Source: Ehretia macrophylla (Eukaryota > Streptophyta > Magnoliopsida > Boraginales > Ehretiaceae). Taken from it: a stretch of DNA of 64,000 nt. Below are positions 22,234 to 34,805 of this stretch, piece after piece. The notes below the pieces were generated by a model that saw only the letters and a list, made by a program, of their open reading frames with translations, did not search any database and was not told the origin of the DNA. The stretch spans positions 29,227,498 through 29,291,497 of the forward strand of contig CM075767.1 of the NCBI GenBank assembly GCA_037974665.1. Reading direction: 5' to 3'. Positions within the stretch are counted from its first letter, which is position 1; each line of letters opens with the position of its first letter. The position numbers were made by a program, and so were the translations under genes.

Positions 22234-25200
22234 TGTCACGCCCCAACCCGGCCTATGAAGGTTAGACTAGGGTGTGATCTAAACGTTCATATCATTTCAT
22301 GTACTTAACCGTTCATGAAGATTTAACACTTAACGTTTTGGCCTAAACTCCAAAATTTTTCGGTAAACCGGCAGCATAACGGCTGTAATTGGGCTCTTTG
22401 GTTTGATCTAATTCTTTAAACGCCTCAATTATTCCAATCATTAATCCAATTCCATTAAGGACTCCTATTTGTCACCAACCGATTTGCCTACTAATTTATC
22501 TTGAAAGTCTCGTTTGGTTAATAAGCCTAACATGATAACTATGTCCCGTTTATTTGTCAATTTCCTATCATGCAAGTACCTATTATTCTTTAGTTTGCAA
22601 ATGAGCACCTAAGTGAAATTAGATAGAATTAACTTAGTTGATTGTTTATCTAGTGGTTTGAATGCCTACGATAACTACTAATGAAGAAAACGAAAGCAAA
22701 CAACCAAATAAAAGTTCGTCCGGTTATAGATAGTACAATCCCAGAATTAGACCCAAATTACAACGGGGTCATTTACATCAATAAAATCAGTAGTTTGCAA
22801 TCAAACACAACATCCATATAGAAACCACTTTCAGCCAAAGCACAAAAGCATGTAGGGACAGGCAATCACTCCAAGGAATCATCATTAGGCACATCGTCCT
22901 CGGGTACCTATTCTTGATCTTCTTCACCTGAGATGATAAAAGAGGGTGAGTCCTTATGAACTCAGCGAGGGGAACGAGAAATAGGTTTTGAAACTCATTT
23001 TCCGGTTCAACTTATGAAAATCCTTTTGCAAGCATGAATGTAATAATAATATAAGTACAGGAATAGAAATACCAGTCTCCTCCCCGAGGTTCTCTAGGAA
23101 CCAAGCGAGAGTACTTATACACACAGTAAAAGGATACGGTGAGCTTTTGTTCTCAGATCAGTTCCAGAATCAGTTGTTGCGGCCGACTTCAAATCATCCC
23201 CCAAACACGCCAGGTGGGTGTACTCCGGATGTACCCCGAAATCCTACGACCCAACTCTTCGAGGAAGTCTAGCCCCCAAGCGAGAGAGGGAATGGGACCA
23301 TGGTAGTCACGGGTGCACCGGCAAGCCCGATGCCGCCCGGTGTGCATGATCGCTACCATGCCAACAGGAAAGGTTGCAACCTTGTATGCAATGCACATTC
23401 ATGACAGGTAATATATCACAGTAGGAGGACAACAAAGTAGGTTGCCTCCGGACAGTCATAAGATTGCACATTGACAGGTAGACAAGCAAGGCACGATAAG
23501 ACAGGAAAATTTCACTTGAAGGCATATAGAGTTATATGAAAATTAAACGGGCAGCCATGTAACATATGTAAAACAGGCCATATAACTCATTAAGAAGTCC
23601 ACGTGATCAAGTGATAAGATTATTCAACATGCAATGACATCAATTATGGGTTCGGGTGCAAGAAAAGCTTATTTGTCAACATGCAATGGTCAAAATCACA
23701 TTTGAAGTTATAAGACATTAACGGGCAGCCCACTAAGCATATAATTCCCACACAATATCCAATTGATCAATACTTAGCAAAACTACCTAGTCATTAAGGT
23801 TTCCATTTCATTTATATTCGTGCAATTTGGGCCTCAACCCAACTCAAGGTCAATCTCAAACCATGCATCATTTAATTCAACATCCTCAAACATTCAAAAC
23901 AGTCCACACAACATCCCGTAGCTACAATCCCAAGCATCTAATTCAACAAGAGGAGTCACAACAATATTTCCAAGCACAACATTAAGTGAAACCCTTACTG
24001 CAATAGGCTGTTTTCTCACAATCAATCGGATAAGCAAACAATCTCCAAATTCAGTGAATAAGATGTAAAATTAAAGCTTAAGAAGTTAAATAAAATCAGA
24101 AACAAACCTTGCATCAATTGGAGTTCGGGATCATTAGATATAGCCGAAACAGTGGAATAGCACAAAACTGTCCAGATTTGCACACGTTTCAGAAATTGAC
24201 GTTTTTGAGGTCGTTAGGGTCCGTTTTAGCCTTGGTCCATTTCTGACAAAATTGTCTAGAACTGAAAAATATAGCAGAACACCAAATTTAATGCATTTTG
24301 GACAACAATTACTAAGTCAAATATGGTTCGTTCCACAAGGTCAGTGCATCTGCCAAAACCTGCTTCATTTTTCCAGATTTCCAAATTTTGTCACATTTTA
24401 AAGATTTGCCATTTTGAGGACCTTAGAGTCCAAATTAGCTTAGGCCTATTTTTGGGAAAAATGTTCAAAACTGTCCAAACTAGTCACCTACCAATTTTCA
24501 TGCATTTTCAACATCATTTGCCTAGCTAAACTTACCTCGAACAGACTGGTCAAAGAGCTGTCAACAATTTCGACTTCACCTAGCATCATTTTCAAGCCAA
24601 GATCTTGCCATGCATGGTTGTTTAAGCTTATGAACGACCATATAGCTCAAGTACAGAATCAAATACACACATTTATTAGCATGCATCTGGATTTTTGAAG
24701 AATTTTCAAAAGGTTTTAGCCCTCACCTTTGCAATCAACCCAAAAAATGCTCAAAACCTTGTTGAAGCTCAAATCTCTTCTTCTTCTTGCTTAGCCGAGA
24801 TTCCAACTAGTTTTTCTCTATTTTTCCAAGCTTAGTGATCAATCTCTTAGCACATGCATGAGATTAGAACAAGAAGAAAAGAAATGGAAGCTTAAAAACT
24901 CACCAAGGCCGAAAATGGTGACTCAAAATGCTTGCATGTGTGTTTCTTGCATCCTAGCTTGCTTGGGTGAGTTTCTTTGCTTATGGTTTGTCTTGATGCA
25001 CCATAGGATGATGAAGATGAGCTAAGAGGTGGAGAGAACTCAGCCAAAACCGAAATGGAGAGAGAGAGTGAGAGGGAGAGAGAGAAAATGTGAGGAAAGT
25101 GAGAGAAATGAGAGAAAATGAGTCTTTTGCAAAAGTGGATGCATATGTTGGCCTTGGGCATGCAAAAATTCAGATTTGTGTCACCTTTTGAATTGTTTTA

Positions 25201-25884
25201 ACATGTGTGTAAGAGAATGTTGGGTATTTAGGGATTTTAGGTAGAATAGAATATAGGATATGTTTAGAGGTTTGTGAGATTTTGTCTTGTAGTGGGTTTA
25301 AAATATAATATTTAGGTGTTAGTGGATTTTGTAGAGATTTGAATTAGGATTATAATAATAGTTAGTGGTGTTTGTAGGATTATTTCATAATCTAGTGCTT
25401 TGTGTAGGATTCTTTATTGATTAGTGTGCGGGCACGATTTCCTAAGTCTAGGGCACGCACTACAAGACACACACAGAAATCAATACAAGGCACGAATCAC
25501 GAGGTAGACATGAACTACGAGGTAAGACAAGGACTTCAAGACTAATGCACACAATCCTAGGTGAATGCACGTAAATCAATGCAAGGAACGTAATTCAATA
25601 ATAATGCACGCAAATCGAGGTACGACTCTTAAACCTAGGTTAAGGTACGCAGTTCAAGGTTGGGGCACACGAAACGAGGTAACGCACGTACATCGAGGTT
25701 AGGGCACGTATTTCTAGTTATCGTACGTGAGTCGGGGATTAGGGCACACTATTCTAGGTCAAGGCACGTATGACGAGGTATGCACGAAAACCAAGACAGG
25801 ACACGAAATCCAAGGTCGGTCATATAATTAGGGGTCTATGGCACGCAAATCAAGATAACACACATTATTCAGGGTTGGGCCTCA
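22234..25884 (-). repeat. 3' LTR of the non-autonomous gypsy element
   Basis: 3651 bp, beginning TG and ending CA. It contains a GA-rich run near 25060-25110 and the degenerate 20-bp motif run at 25430-25884. Small open frames inside it recur in the other LTR copies and do not resemble known proteins. Confidence 0.88.
25430..25884 (-). repeat. Degenerate ~20-bp motif run in LTR U3
   Basis: Variants of GCACGTAAATCGAGGT repeat irregularly up to the LTR edge. The equivalent run in the right LTR is 31985-32442. Confidence 0.65.
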
Positions 25885-25899
25885 CATCCTCCCCTCCTT
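25885..25899 (-). other. Gypsy polypurine tract
   Basis: On the minus strand this reads AAGGAGGGGAGGATG immediately before the 3' LTR. The same tract lies before the plus-strand LTR at 34806. Confidence 0.8.
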
Positions 25900-28147
25900 A
25901 AAAGAATTTCGTCCCGAAATTCATTCTTGCCTATTGAGGTCATTTAGACGGATTCTGACCCTTGTTATTCTTCCTACTCCGGCTCGTCCCGTGTTTGGTG
26001 ATCTCTTACCATAACAAATTCACTTCCTATGTTTCTCCAATCATTTAGTTCGGTGTGACCTCTACATTTATAGTTCTTTTCTTTGAACGACTCTATTCTC
26101 CATTTGATCTTAAGGTCAAGTTCATTAACTAAGGTTAGAGTCTTCAAACATAGTCATCAAAGTTGCATCGGTATTCTAATAATAGAACTGTAACTCCAAA
26201 ATCATGACTCATGTTGTGTCAATCTCGCATTCATACCTCAAAAGCAATATCACAATAATTCCATGATCCTAGGGTGGCATACGCTAATTTCAAGATGATA
26301 GATCTATATCAAATTTACATATTCTGTCAACTAGCTTCAAAATTGTTAACACCTAGGACATACACGTGTTATGGGTCGTTTCTACAATACGACTCTATTT
26401 TTAGGAAAAACTCTCCAAACAAACTGATCCATCTCAAATTGTCATCTATCGATGGTATTATAGCCCTTCTTATCTCGCAGGTACATTAGATTAGCAAATC
26501 TTCTAATGACTAGTCTCCCGATCATTGGCTCCTATTCACTAACATCCTTTCCCAGCTTCGTTAACCTTCTTGCCCGTAATCAAGGAGAAAGACTGTTGAG
26601 GTTCATGAAACTCAAACTCTAAGATTTATTAAGTACCACCAACAAATTGCCATTGAAATTGCATGAGTAACTAATCATGTAGCACGAGTTCAACCCTTAC
26701 AAGTAAAATTCATCAGCTTGTGATCCACAATTTATTTCCTTATTCGAATCTCTATCTTCAAGTCACGAGACTTCAGAATTTTCTTTTAATCTTATCCAAA
26801 ACTCCTAAGGCGATTAGTTTCAACCTCAAATAAATTCCACTCACCTCAATCCAAGATTACGTCATACTTAAGAACACAATGGTCCTACTCATTTAGCGAC
26901 CTAGTCATTCCTTCAAATACTTAATGCCCGCCAATATATCTTCGACATTAATGTTACCAAGCTGGGTTCATCGCCATGTAGGTGATATCGATGCTCTACT
27001 AGGTTACCGGCCGTACAACAACAATCCTAGGACTATAAATGGGTACCGAAATGATCTAGCTCATAAAATACTTACGCGAGATAACTTCAGGGTTGTATCA
27101 ACATAAGAATTATGATCACGAGGCATCCTTCAACATAACCTAATAGAATTTCAAAAGTAATCAACCACTTATTTAACTATCACTACAAGATTCACCCTCT
27201 ATTCAACGACCACGATTCGAAGTTTACCAACCGCTTGTTTTAGAAGTGAAACGGTGCACTTAAATACGGTTGTCTAACAATAGCCACCTGGGTCATCGTA
27301 ACTTTAATTCATATCTATCTTAACTATATGAAATCTTACTCTTCTCGTTTACATGTTCAACTAGCTAAGAGCATCAAGACTCATTGACCTTAGGCCCTAG
27401 GGTTCACCATGAATCATCATGCATACTCACTATTAGCTATTTAGGATTACTAATCATACCCTAACAACTCCACTTTGTAACCGAATGCTTTAATCTCATT
27501 TCCATGGCTTATATATTAGGTCCATCGGTAATACTGAGGGATATATGCTTCCTAATATCCTTTAGGGTATCCAAATAACGAATGCATAGAATGACTTACT
27601 TTGCATAATCATAACTAAATCCGAGGGGCAACAATTTAATACCATGATTCTTAATATCACCAATATCCAACTTAGGACCTTTAGCAATGTTAGTCATCTA
27701 ATGTATAACTCAATTCCTTACACTTCTATCCGACCTAACATTTTAGGTGCAGCTTTCCAAACACGAGTTCTAGCTACGTGAATTCCTTGATTCCAGCATC
27801 CTTATATCTTGTTATATTAAAGAATCATCAACCTTGTTAAATTCGGTCTCCAAAGTTGCCTACATGTCTTGAGGTCATCCATTGTTAAGTTACTTAAACA
27901 CATTATTCACGCCTTAATAATCTAACCCCTATCATCCATTTCCTCGAGTTCATCTCTTAATTTCTAGGTCACAATCTTACCATTTAGTGAACTTGAAACT
28001 CGTTAATATACACCTTGTTAGGTTCAACGATGCTTAATTCCAATCAAGTAAGGATTCAATCATATAAATAGTCTATTATACCATTTGAAGATATAAGAAT
28101 TTGATTTAAAAGCAGCTCCTAAGTCAAACTTCCATTATAAGCATATG

Positions 28148-28171
28148 AATATATATATATATATATATATT
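28148..28171. repeat. (AT)n microsatellite
   Basis: About eleven to twelve AT repeats inside the retroelement interior. Confidence 0.85.
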
Positions 28172-28766
28172 ACTCCACATGTCCAATAGTATATTCTTAT
28201 ATCTAAGGGAAGTTGTATGTCCTTAACATTTATTCTTGAACCACAATTAGAAGAACGGTTTAACAGAATCAAGAACTTTATCGCTACAAAATTGATAACT
28301 TAATTACAGGTATAGGTATTCCAAAGATAAAGAGATAACTTTACCTCAACAATTATGCCTGTGCTGCGCATTTTATATATTCATATCCAATAATATATAC
28401 GATCTATTGAGTACCTGTAAAGATACCAGAAATCTCTAACCGAGCCTTTTCGTTCGTCCTACACAAATTCCCTAAAAGTCCTAATCCTAACTATCTATTT
28501 GTATAAACAGTCATTCATGGTTATATAACATGCACATGTATGAAGAAAGGAGTATAAAAGCATGCATGCATTATTGAGGGCACTAACGTGTCGGTGTACA
28601 CGACACATAATACATATAGTCCACAAAGGCACATAGTATTCAATTCTCAAAGAAATTAAAGCACATTTGCACACATTAACACATATAAACAAGACTTCAT
28701 AATTACCTTATGCTTCTACCCATGGTCCGAGAGTTGAACCCGGCTAATGCCTAGTTATTAAACTAA

Positions 28767-28778
28767 GCTCTGATACCA
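28767..28778 (-). other. Gypsy primer binding site (initiator Met tRNA)
   Basis: On the minus strand this is an exact TGGTATCAGAGC, 13 nt inside the LTR end at 28792. It fixes the orientation of this LTR family. Confidence 0.88.
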
Positions 28779-28791
28779 TTCTACTATAAGG

Positions 28792-31700
28792 TGTCACGCC
28801 CCAACCCGGCCTATGAAGGTTAGACTAGGGTGTGATCTAAACGTTCATATCATTTCACGTACTTAACCGTTCATGAAGATTTAACACTTAACGTTTTTGC
28901 CTAAACTCCAAAATTTTTCGGTAAACCGGCAGCATAACGGCTGTAATTGGGCTCTTTGGTTTGACCTAATTCTCTAAATGCCTCAATTATTCCAATCATT
29001 AATCCAAATCCATTAAGGACTCCTATTTGTCACCAACCGATTTGCCTACTAGTTTATCTTGAAAGTCTCGTTTGGTTAATAAGCCTAACATGATAACTAT
29101 GTCCCGTTTATTTGTCAATTTCCTATCATGCAAGTACCTATTATCCTTTAGTTTGCAAATGAGCACCTAAGTGAAATTAGATAGAATTAACTTAGTTGAT
29201 TGTTTATCTAGTGGTTTGAATGCCTACGATAACTACTAATGAAGAAAACGAAAGCAAACAACCAAATAAAAGTTCGTCCGGTTATAGATAGTACAATCCC
29301 AGAATTAGCCCCAAATTACAACGGGGTCATTTACATCAATAAAATGAGTAGTTTGCAATCAAACACAACATCCATATAGCAACCACTTTCAGGCAAAGCA
29401 TAAAAGCACGTAGGGACAGGCAATCACTCCAAGGAATCATCGTTAGGCACATCGTCCTCGGGTACCTATTCTTGATCTTCTTCACCTGAGATGATAAAAG
29501 AGGGTGAGTCCTTATGAACTCAGCGAGGGGAACGAGAAATAGGTTTTGAAACTCATTTTCCAGTTCAACTTATGAAAATCCTTTTGCAAGCATGAATGTA
29601 ATAATAATATAAGTACAGGAATAAAAATACCAGTCTCCTCCCCGAGGTTCTCTAGGAACCAAGTGAGAGTACTTATACACACAATAAAAGGATACGGTGA
29701 GCTTTTGCTCTCAGATCAGTTCCAGAATCAGTTGTTGCGGCCGACTTCAAATCATCCCCCAAACACGCCAGGTGGGTGTACTCCGGATGTACCCCGAAAT
29801 CCTACGACCCAACTCTCCGAGGAAGTCTAGCCCCCAAGCGAGAGAGGGAATGGGACCATGGTAGTCACGGGTGCACCGGCAAGCCCGATGCAGCCATGTG
29901 TGCGTGATCGCTACCATGCCAACAGGAAAGGTTGCAACCTTGTATGCAATGCACATTCATGACAGGTAATATATCACAGTAGGAGGACAACAAAGTAGGT
30001 TGCCTCCGGACAGTCATAAGATTGCACATTGACAGGTAGACAAGCAAGGCACGATAAGACAGGAAAATTTCACTTGAAGGCATATAGAGTTATATGAAAA
30101 TTAAACGGGCAGCCATGTAACACATGTAAAACAGGCCATATAACTCATTAAGAAGTCCACGTGATCAAGTGATAAGATTATTCAACATGCAATGACATCA
30201 ATCATGGGTTCGGGTGCTAGAAAAGCTTATTTGTCAACATGCAATGGTCAAAATCACATTTGAAGTTATAAGACATTAACGGGCAGCCCACTAAGCATAT
30301 AATTCCCACACAATATCCAATTGATCAATACTTAGCAAAACTACCTAGTCATTAGGGTTTCCATTTCATGTATATTCGTGCAATTTGGGCCTCAACCCAA
30401 CTCAAGGTCAATCTCAAACCATGCATCATTTAATTCAACATCCTCAAACATTCAAAACAGTCCACACAACATCCCGTAGCTAGAATCCCAAGCATCTAAT
30501 TCAACAAGAGGAGTCACAACAATATTTCCAAGCACAATATTAAGTGAAACCCTTACTGCAATAGGCTGTCTTCTCATAATCAATCGGATAAGCAAACAAT
30601 CTCCAAATTCAGTGAATAAGATGTCAAATTAAAGCTTAAGACGTTAACTAAAATCATAAACAAACCTTGCATCAATTGGGGTTCGGGATCATTAGATATA
30701 GCCGAAACAGTGGAATAGCACAAAACTGTCCAGATTTGCACACGTTTCAGAAATTGACGTTTTTGAGGTCTTTAGGATCAGTTTTAGCCTTGGTCCATTT
30801 CTTACAAAATTGTCCAGAACTGAAAAATATAGCAGCACACCAAATTTAATGAATTTTGGACAAAAATTACTAAGTAAAATATGGTTCGTTCCACAAGGTC
30901 AGTGCATCTGCCAAAACCAACTTCATTTTTCCAGATTTCCAGATTTTGTCACATTTTAAAGATTTGCCATTTTTAGGACCTTAGATTCAAAATTAGCTTC
31001 GGCCTATTTATGGGAAAAATGTTCAAACCTGTCCAAACTAGTTACCTACCAATTTTCATGCATTTTCAACATCATTTTCTGAGCTAAACTTACCTAGAAC
31101 AGACTGGTCAGAGAGCTGTCAACAATTTCGACTTCACCTAGCATCATTTTCAAGCCAAGATCTTGCCATGCATGGTTGTTTAAGCTTATGAACGACCATA
31201 TAGCTCAAGTACAGAAGCAAATACACACATTTATTAGCATGCATGTGGATTTTTGAAGAGTTTTCAAAAGGTTTTAGCCCTCACCTTTGCAATCAACCCA
31301 AAAAATGCTCAAAACCTTGTTGAAGCTCAAATCTCTTCTTCTTCTTGCTTAGCCGAGATTCCAACTAGCTTTTCTCTATTTTTCCTAGCTTAGTGATCAA
31401 TCTCTTAGCACATGCATGAGGTTAGAACAAGAAGAAAAGAAATGGAAGCTTAAAAACTCACCAAGGCCGAAAATGGTGACTCAAAATGCTTGCATGTGTG
31501 TTTCTTGCATCCTAGCTTGCTTGGGTGAGTTTCTTTGCTTGTGGTTTGTCTTGATGCACCATAGGATGATGAAGATGAGCTAAGAGGTCGAGAGAACTCA
31601 GCCAAAACAGAAATGAAGAGAAAGAGTGAGTGGGAGAGAGAGAAAATGTGAGGAAAGTGAGAGAAATGAGAGAAAAATGAGGCTTTTGCAAAAGTTGATG

Positions 31701-32442
31701 CATATGTTGGCCTTGGGCATGCAAAAATTCAGATTTGTGTCATCTTTTGACTTGTTTTAACATGTGTGTAAGAGAATGTTGGGTATTTAGGGATTTTAGG
31801 TAGAATAGAATATAGGATATGTTTAGAGGTTTGTGAGATTTTGTCTTGTAGTGGGTTTAAAATATAATATTTAGGTGTTAGTGGATTTTGTAGAGATTTG
31901 AATTAGGATTATAATAATAGTTAGTGGTGTTTGTAGGATTATTTTATAATCTAGTACTTTGTGTAGGATTCTTTATTGATTAGCGTGCGGGCACGCTTTC
32001 CTAAGTCTAGGGCACGCACTACAAGACACACACAGAAATCAATACATTGCACGAATCACGAGGTAGACACGAACTATGAGGTAAGACAGGGACTTCAAGA
32101 CTAATGCACGCAATCCTAGGTAAATGCACGTAAATCAATGCAAGGAACGTAATTCAATGTAATGCACGCAAATCGAGGTACGACTCTTAAACCTAGGTTA
32201 AGGTACGCAGTTCAAGGTTAGGGCACACGAAACGAGGTAACGCACGTATATCGAGGTCAGGGCACGTATTTCTAGGTACCGCACGTGAGTCGGGGATTAG
32301 GGCACACTATTCTAGGTTAAGGCATATATGACGAGGTATGCACGAAAACCAAGACTGGACACGTAATCCAAGGTCGGTCATATAATTAAGGGTCTATGGC
32401 ACGCAAATCAAGGTAACACACGTTATTCAGGTTCGGGCCTCA
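28792..32442 (-). repeat. 5' LTR of the non-autonomous gypsy element, shared with a second internal copy
   Basis: 3651 bp, the pair of 22234-25884. On its far side is purine-tract-proximal internal sequence rather than host DNA, so this LTR appears to serve two tandem elements. Confidence 0.86.
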
Positions 32443-33113
32443 CATCCTCCCCTCCTTAAAAGAATTTCATCCCGATATTCATTCTTGCCTATTGAGGTCA
32501 TTTAGACGGATTCTGACCCTTGTTATTCTTCGTACTCCTGTTCGTCCCGTGTTTGGTGATCTCTTACCATAACCAATTCACTTCTTATGTTTCTCCAATC
32601 ATTTAGTTCAGTGTGACCTCTACATTTATAGTTCTTTTCTTTGAACGACTCTATTCTCCATTTAATCTTAAGGTCAAGTTCATTAACTAAGGTTAGAGTC
32701 TTCAAACATAGTCATCAAAGTTGCATCGGTATTCTAACAATAGAATTGTGACTCCAAAATCATGACTCATGTTGGGTCAATCTCGCTTTCATACCTCAAA
32801 AGGAATATCACAATAATTCCATGATCCTAGGGTGACATACGCTAATTTCAAGATGATAGATCTATATCAGATTTACATATTCTATCAACTAGCTTCAAAA
32901 TTGTTAACACCTAGGACATACACGTGTTATGGGTCGTTTCCACAATACGACTCTATTTTCAGGAAAAACTCTCCAAACAAACTGATCCATCTCAAATCGT
33001 CATCTATCAATGGTATTATAGCCCTTCTTATCTCGCAGGTACATTAGATTATCAAATCTTCTAATGACTAGTCTCCCGATCATAGGCTCCTATTCACTAA
33101 CATCCTTTCCCAG
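32443..33113 (-). mobile_element. Partial second internal region of the same gypsy family
   Basis: 671 bp nearly identical to 25885-26555, starting with the same purine tract. It stops abruptly at 33113, where plus-strand pol sequence of a coding relative begins. Confidence 0.85.
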
Positions 33114-34800
33114 AGTTGAATATGAGGCAAAGGCGGTGGATGGAGCTTTTGGATGATTATAACTGCACAATCAATTATGTGCCTGGTAAAGCAAATGTAG
33201 TTGCAGATGCCTTAAGTAGGAAAGCGAGCATGGCGAAACTGGAAGTCAAGGTACAGGAGTTGTTGGAGGAAGCATTTTTGTGGAAACCACAATTGACTCG
33301 GAAAGGGTTACTTTTTGCCACTACTCAGGTTCAATCGACCTTGTTGTCTTAATTATGAGAGGCTCAATAGAAGGACCAACAATTTTAGAAGATTAAAGAA
33401 AGTAACGCAGATTTCAAGTTTCATGATGATGGTGTTTGGAGGTTTAGGAATCGGATTTGTGTTCCCAATGAGCCAGAGCTAAAAAGGAAGATTCTTGAAG
33501 AAGCCCATAATTCAAGATACACTATTCATCCTGGTGGAATAAAGATGTACCGGGATTTGAAGCAACACTATTGGTAGAATAACATGAAAAGATAAATTGC
33601 GGAGTTTGTGGCTCGATGCTTGACTTGCCAGAGAGTCAAAGCGGAACATCAACGACCCGCGGGTCTACTTCAGCCATTGGAGAGTCCTCAATGGAAATGG
33701 GAACATATAACTATGGACTTTGTTATGGACCTGCCCAGATCACAAAAGGATCATGACGCTGTTTGGGTCATAGTGGATAGATTGACTAAGTTAGAGCACT
33801 TTTTACCGATGAACAAGGAGGATAGTCATGAGAAATTGGGAGACATATATATGGCAGGGATTGTAAGACTGCACGGTATGCCTGTGAGTATTGTATCGGA
33901 TAGGGATCCTCGTTTTACTTCCTGATTTTGGAAGAGATTGCAAGAAGCTTTGGGAACGAAGTTAAGTTTTAGCACGGCTTATCAGCCTCAAACTGACGGA
34001 CAATCGGAGGGAACTATTCAAATTCTGAAGGATATGCTGAGGGCGTGTGTTTTAGATTTCAGAAAAGGTTGGGAGAAATATCTATCTCTAGCGGAGTTCG
34101 CTTATAATAATAGTTATCAGGCCACTATCGGGATGGCCCCATTTGAGGCGTTGTATGGACGTAAGTGTCAATCCCCAATTTACTGGGATGAAGTAGGTGA
34201 GACGAAGACTTTTGACCCGACCCTTTTACCTGAACTTATGAAGACTGTTGATAATATCCACCTCATCTGAAAACGGATGCTTACCGCCCAAAGCAGGCAG
34301 AAGAGTTATGCAGACCGACAGAGACGGAGCCTAGAGTTTGAGGTCGGCGACAAGGTGTTCTTGAAGATATCACCTCGGAGGGGACTGATTAAACACGGCA
34401 AGGGTGGAAAGTTGAGCCCGAGGTTTGTAGGACCATTTGAGATAATTGAGAAGGTTGGCAAATTGGCGTATCGCCTGGCACTACCCCAAAACCTCTCCAA
34501 TATTCATGACGTCTTTCATGTTTCGATGCTGCAGAAGTATCACCCTGATCCATCGCATATCTTGGAGCCAGAGCCGTTGCAGCTTCGAGAGAACTTGTCT
34601 TATGAGGAGAAGCCCATTCGGATCCTAGACCAGCAAGATCGGGAGTTGCGCAACAAAACTATACCGATGGTGAAAGTGCTGTGGGATCATCATGGAGTTG
34701 AAGAAGTAACGTGGGAAAGGCGAGACCAGATGGAGCAGCAATATCCAGCTTTATTTCAAAGTAATATTGAATTTCGGGATGAAATTCTTTTAAGAAGGGA
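33114..34800 (+). pseudogene. Remains of gypsy pol: RNase H end, integrase, chromodomain
   Basis: Recognisable parts are the RNase H end (YVPGKANVVADALSRK near 33175), the zinc-binding and core domains of integrase (CLTCQRVKAEHQRP near 33620, MDFVMDLPRSQ, IVDRLTK, VSDRDPRF, YQPQTDGQSEGTIQ), and a C-terminal region with GPFEIIEKVGKLAYRLALP. The last part, near 34600-34740, resembles a chromodomain (KVLWDHHGVEEVTWE), as in chromoviruses. Tekay/Del-like membership is a guess from the integrase text. The copy is a fossil with few interruptions. Confidence 0.88.
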
Positions 34801-34805
34801 GGATG
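34792..34805 (+). other. Polypurine tract of the plus-strand gypsy element
   Basis: AAGAAGGGAGGATG lies directly before the LTR start TGAGGCCC. Confidence 0.8.

Larger units (their letters stand above)
25885..28791 (-). other. Internal region of the non-autonomous gypsy element, no coding part seen
   Basis: 2907 bp, AT-rich, with only short scattered open frames and no gag or pol motifs that I can recognise. It contains an (AT)n microsatellite at about 28148-28171. The 671 bp next to the 3' LTR recur at 32443-33113. Confidence 0.75.
22234..32442 (-). mobile_element. Ty3/gypsy-type non-autonomous element (LARD-like), two 3651-bp LTRs
   Basis: Parts in plus-strand order: 3' LTR (22234-25884), purine tract (25885-25899), a 2.9-kb internal region with no recognisable coding part, a primer site at 28767-28778, and a 5' LTR (28792-32442). 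Both LTRs start TGTCACGCC and end GGGCCTCA and have equal length. They differ at roughly 2% of sites in the first 700 bp by eye, suggesting an age near one million years. The long LTRs and empty interior fit a large retrotransposon derivative moved by a coding relative. The element looks structurally whole for its kind. No matching flanking duplication is seen because the right side continues into more of the same family. Confidence 0.85.

Noticed and set aside
26274-26489. Short plus-strand open frame (repeated at 32832-33047) with a faint look of reverse transcriptase text (MIDLYQI)
   Set aside because: It runs against the element's orientation, has no catalytic YxDD motif, and the similarity is too weak and short to call.
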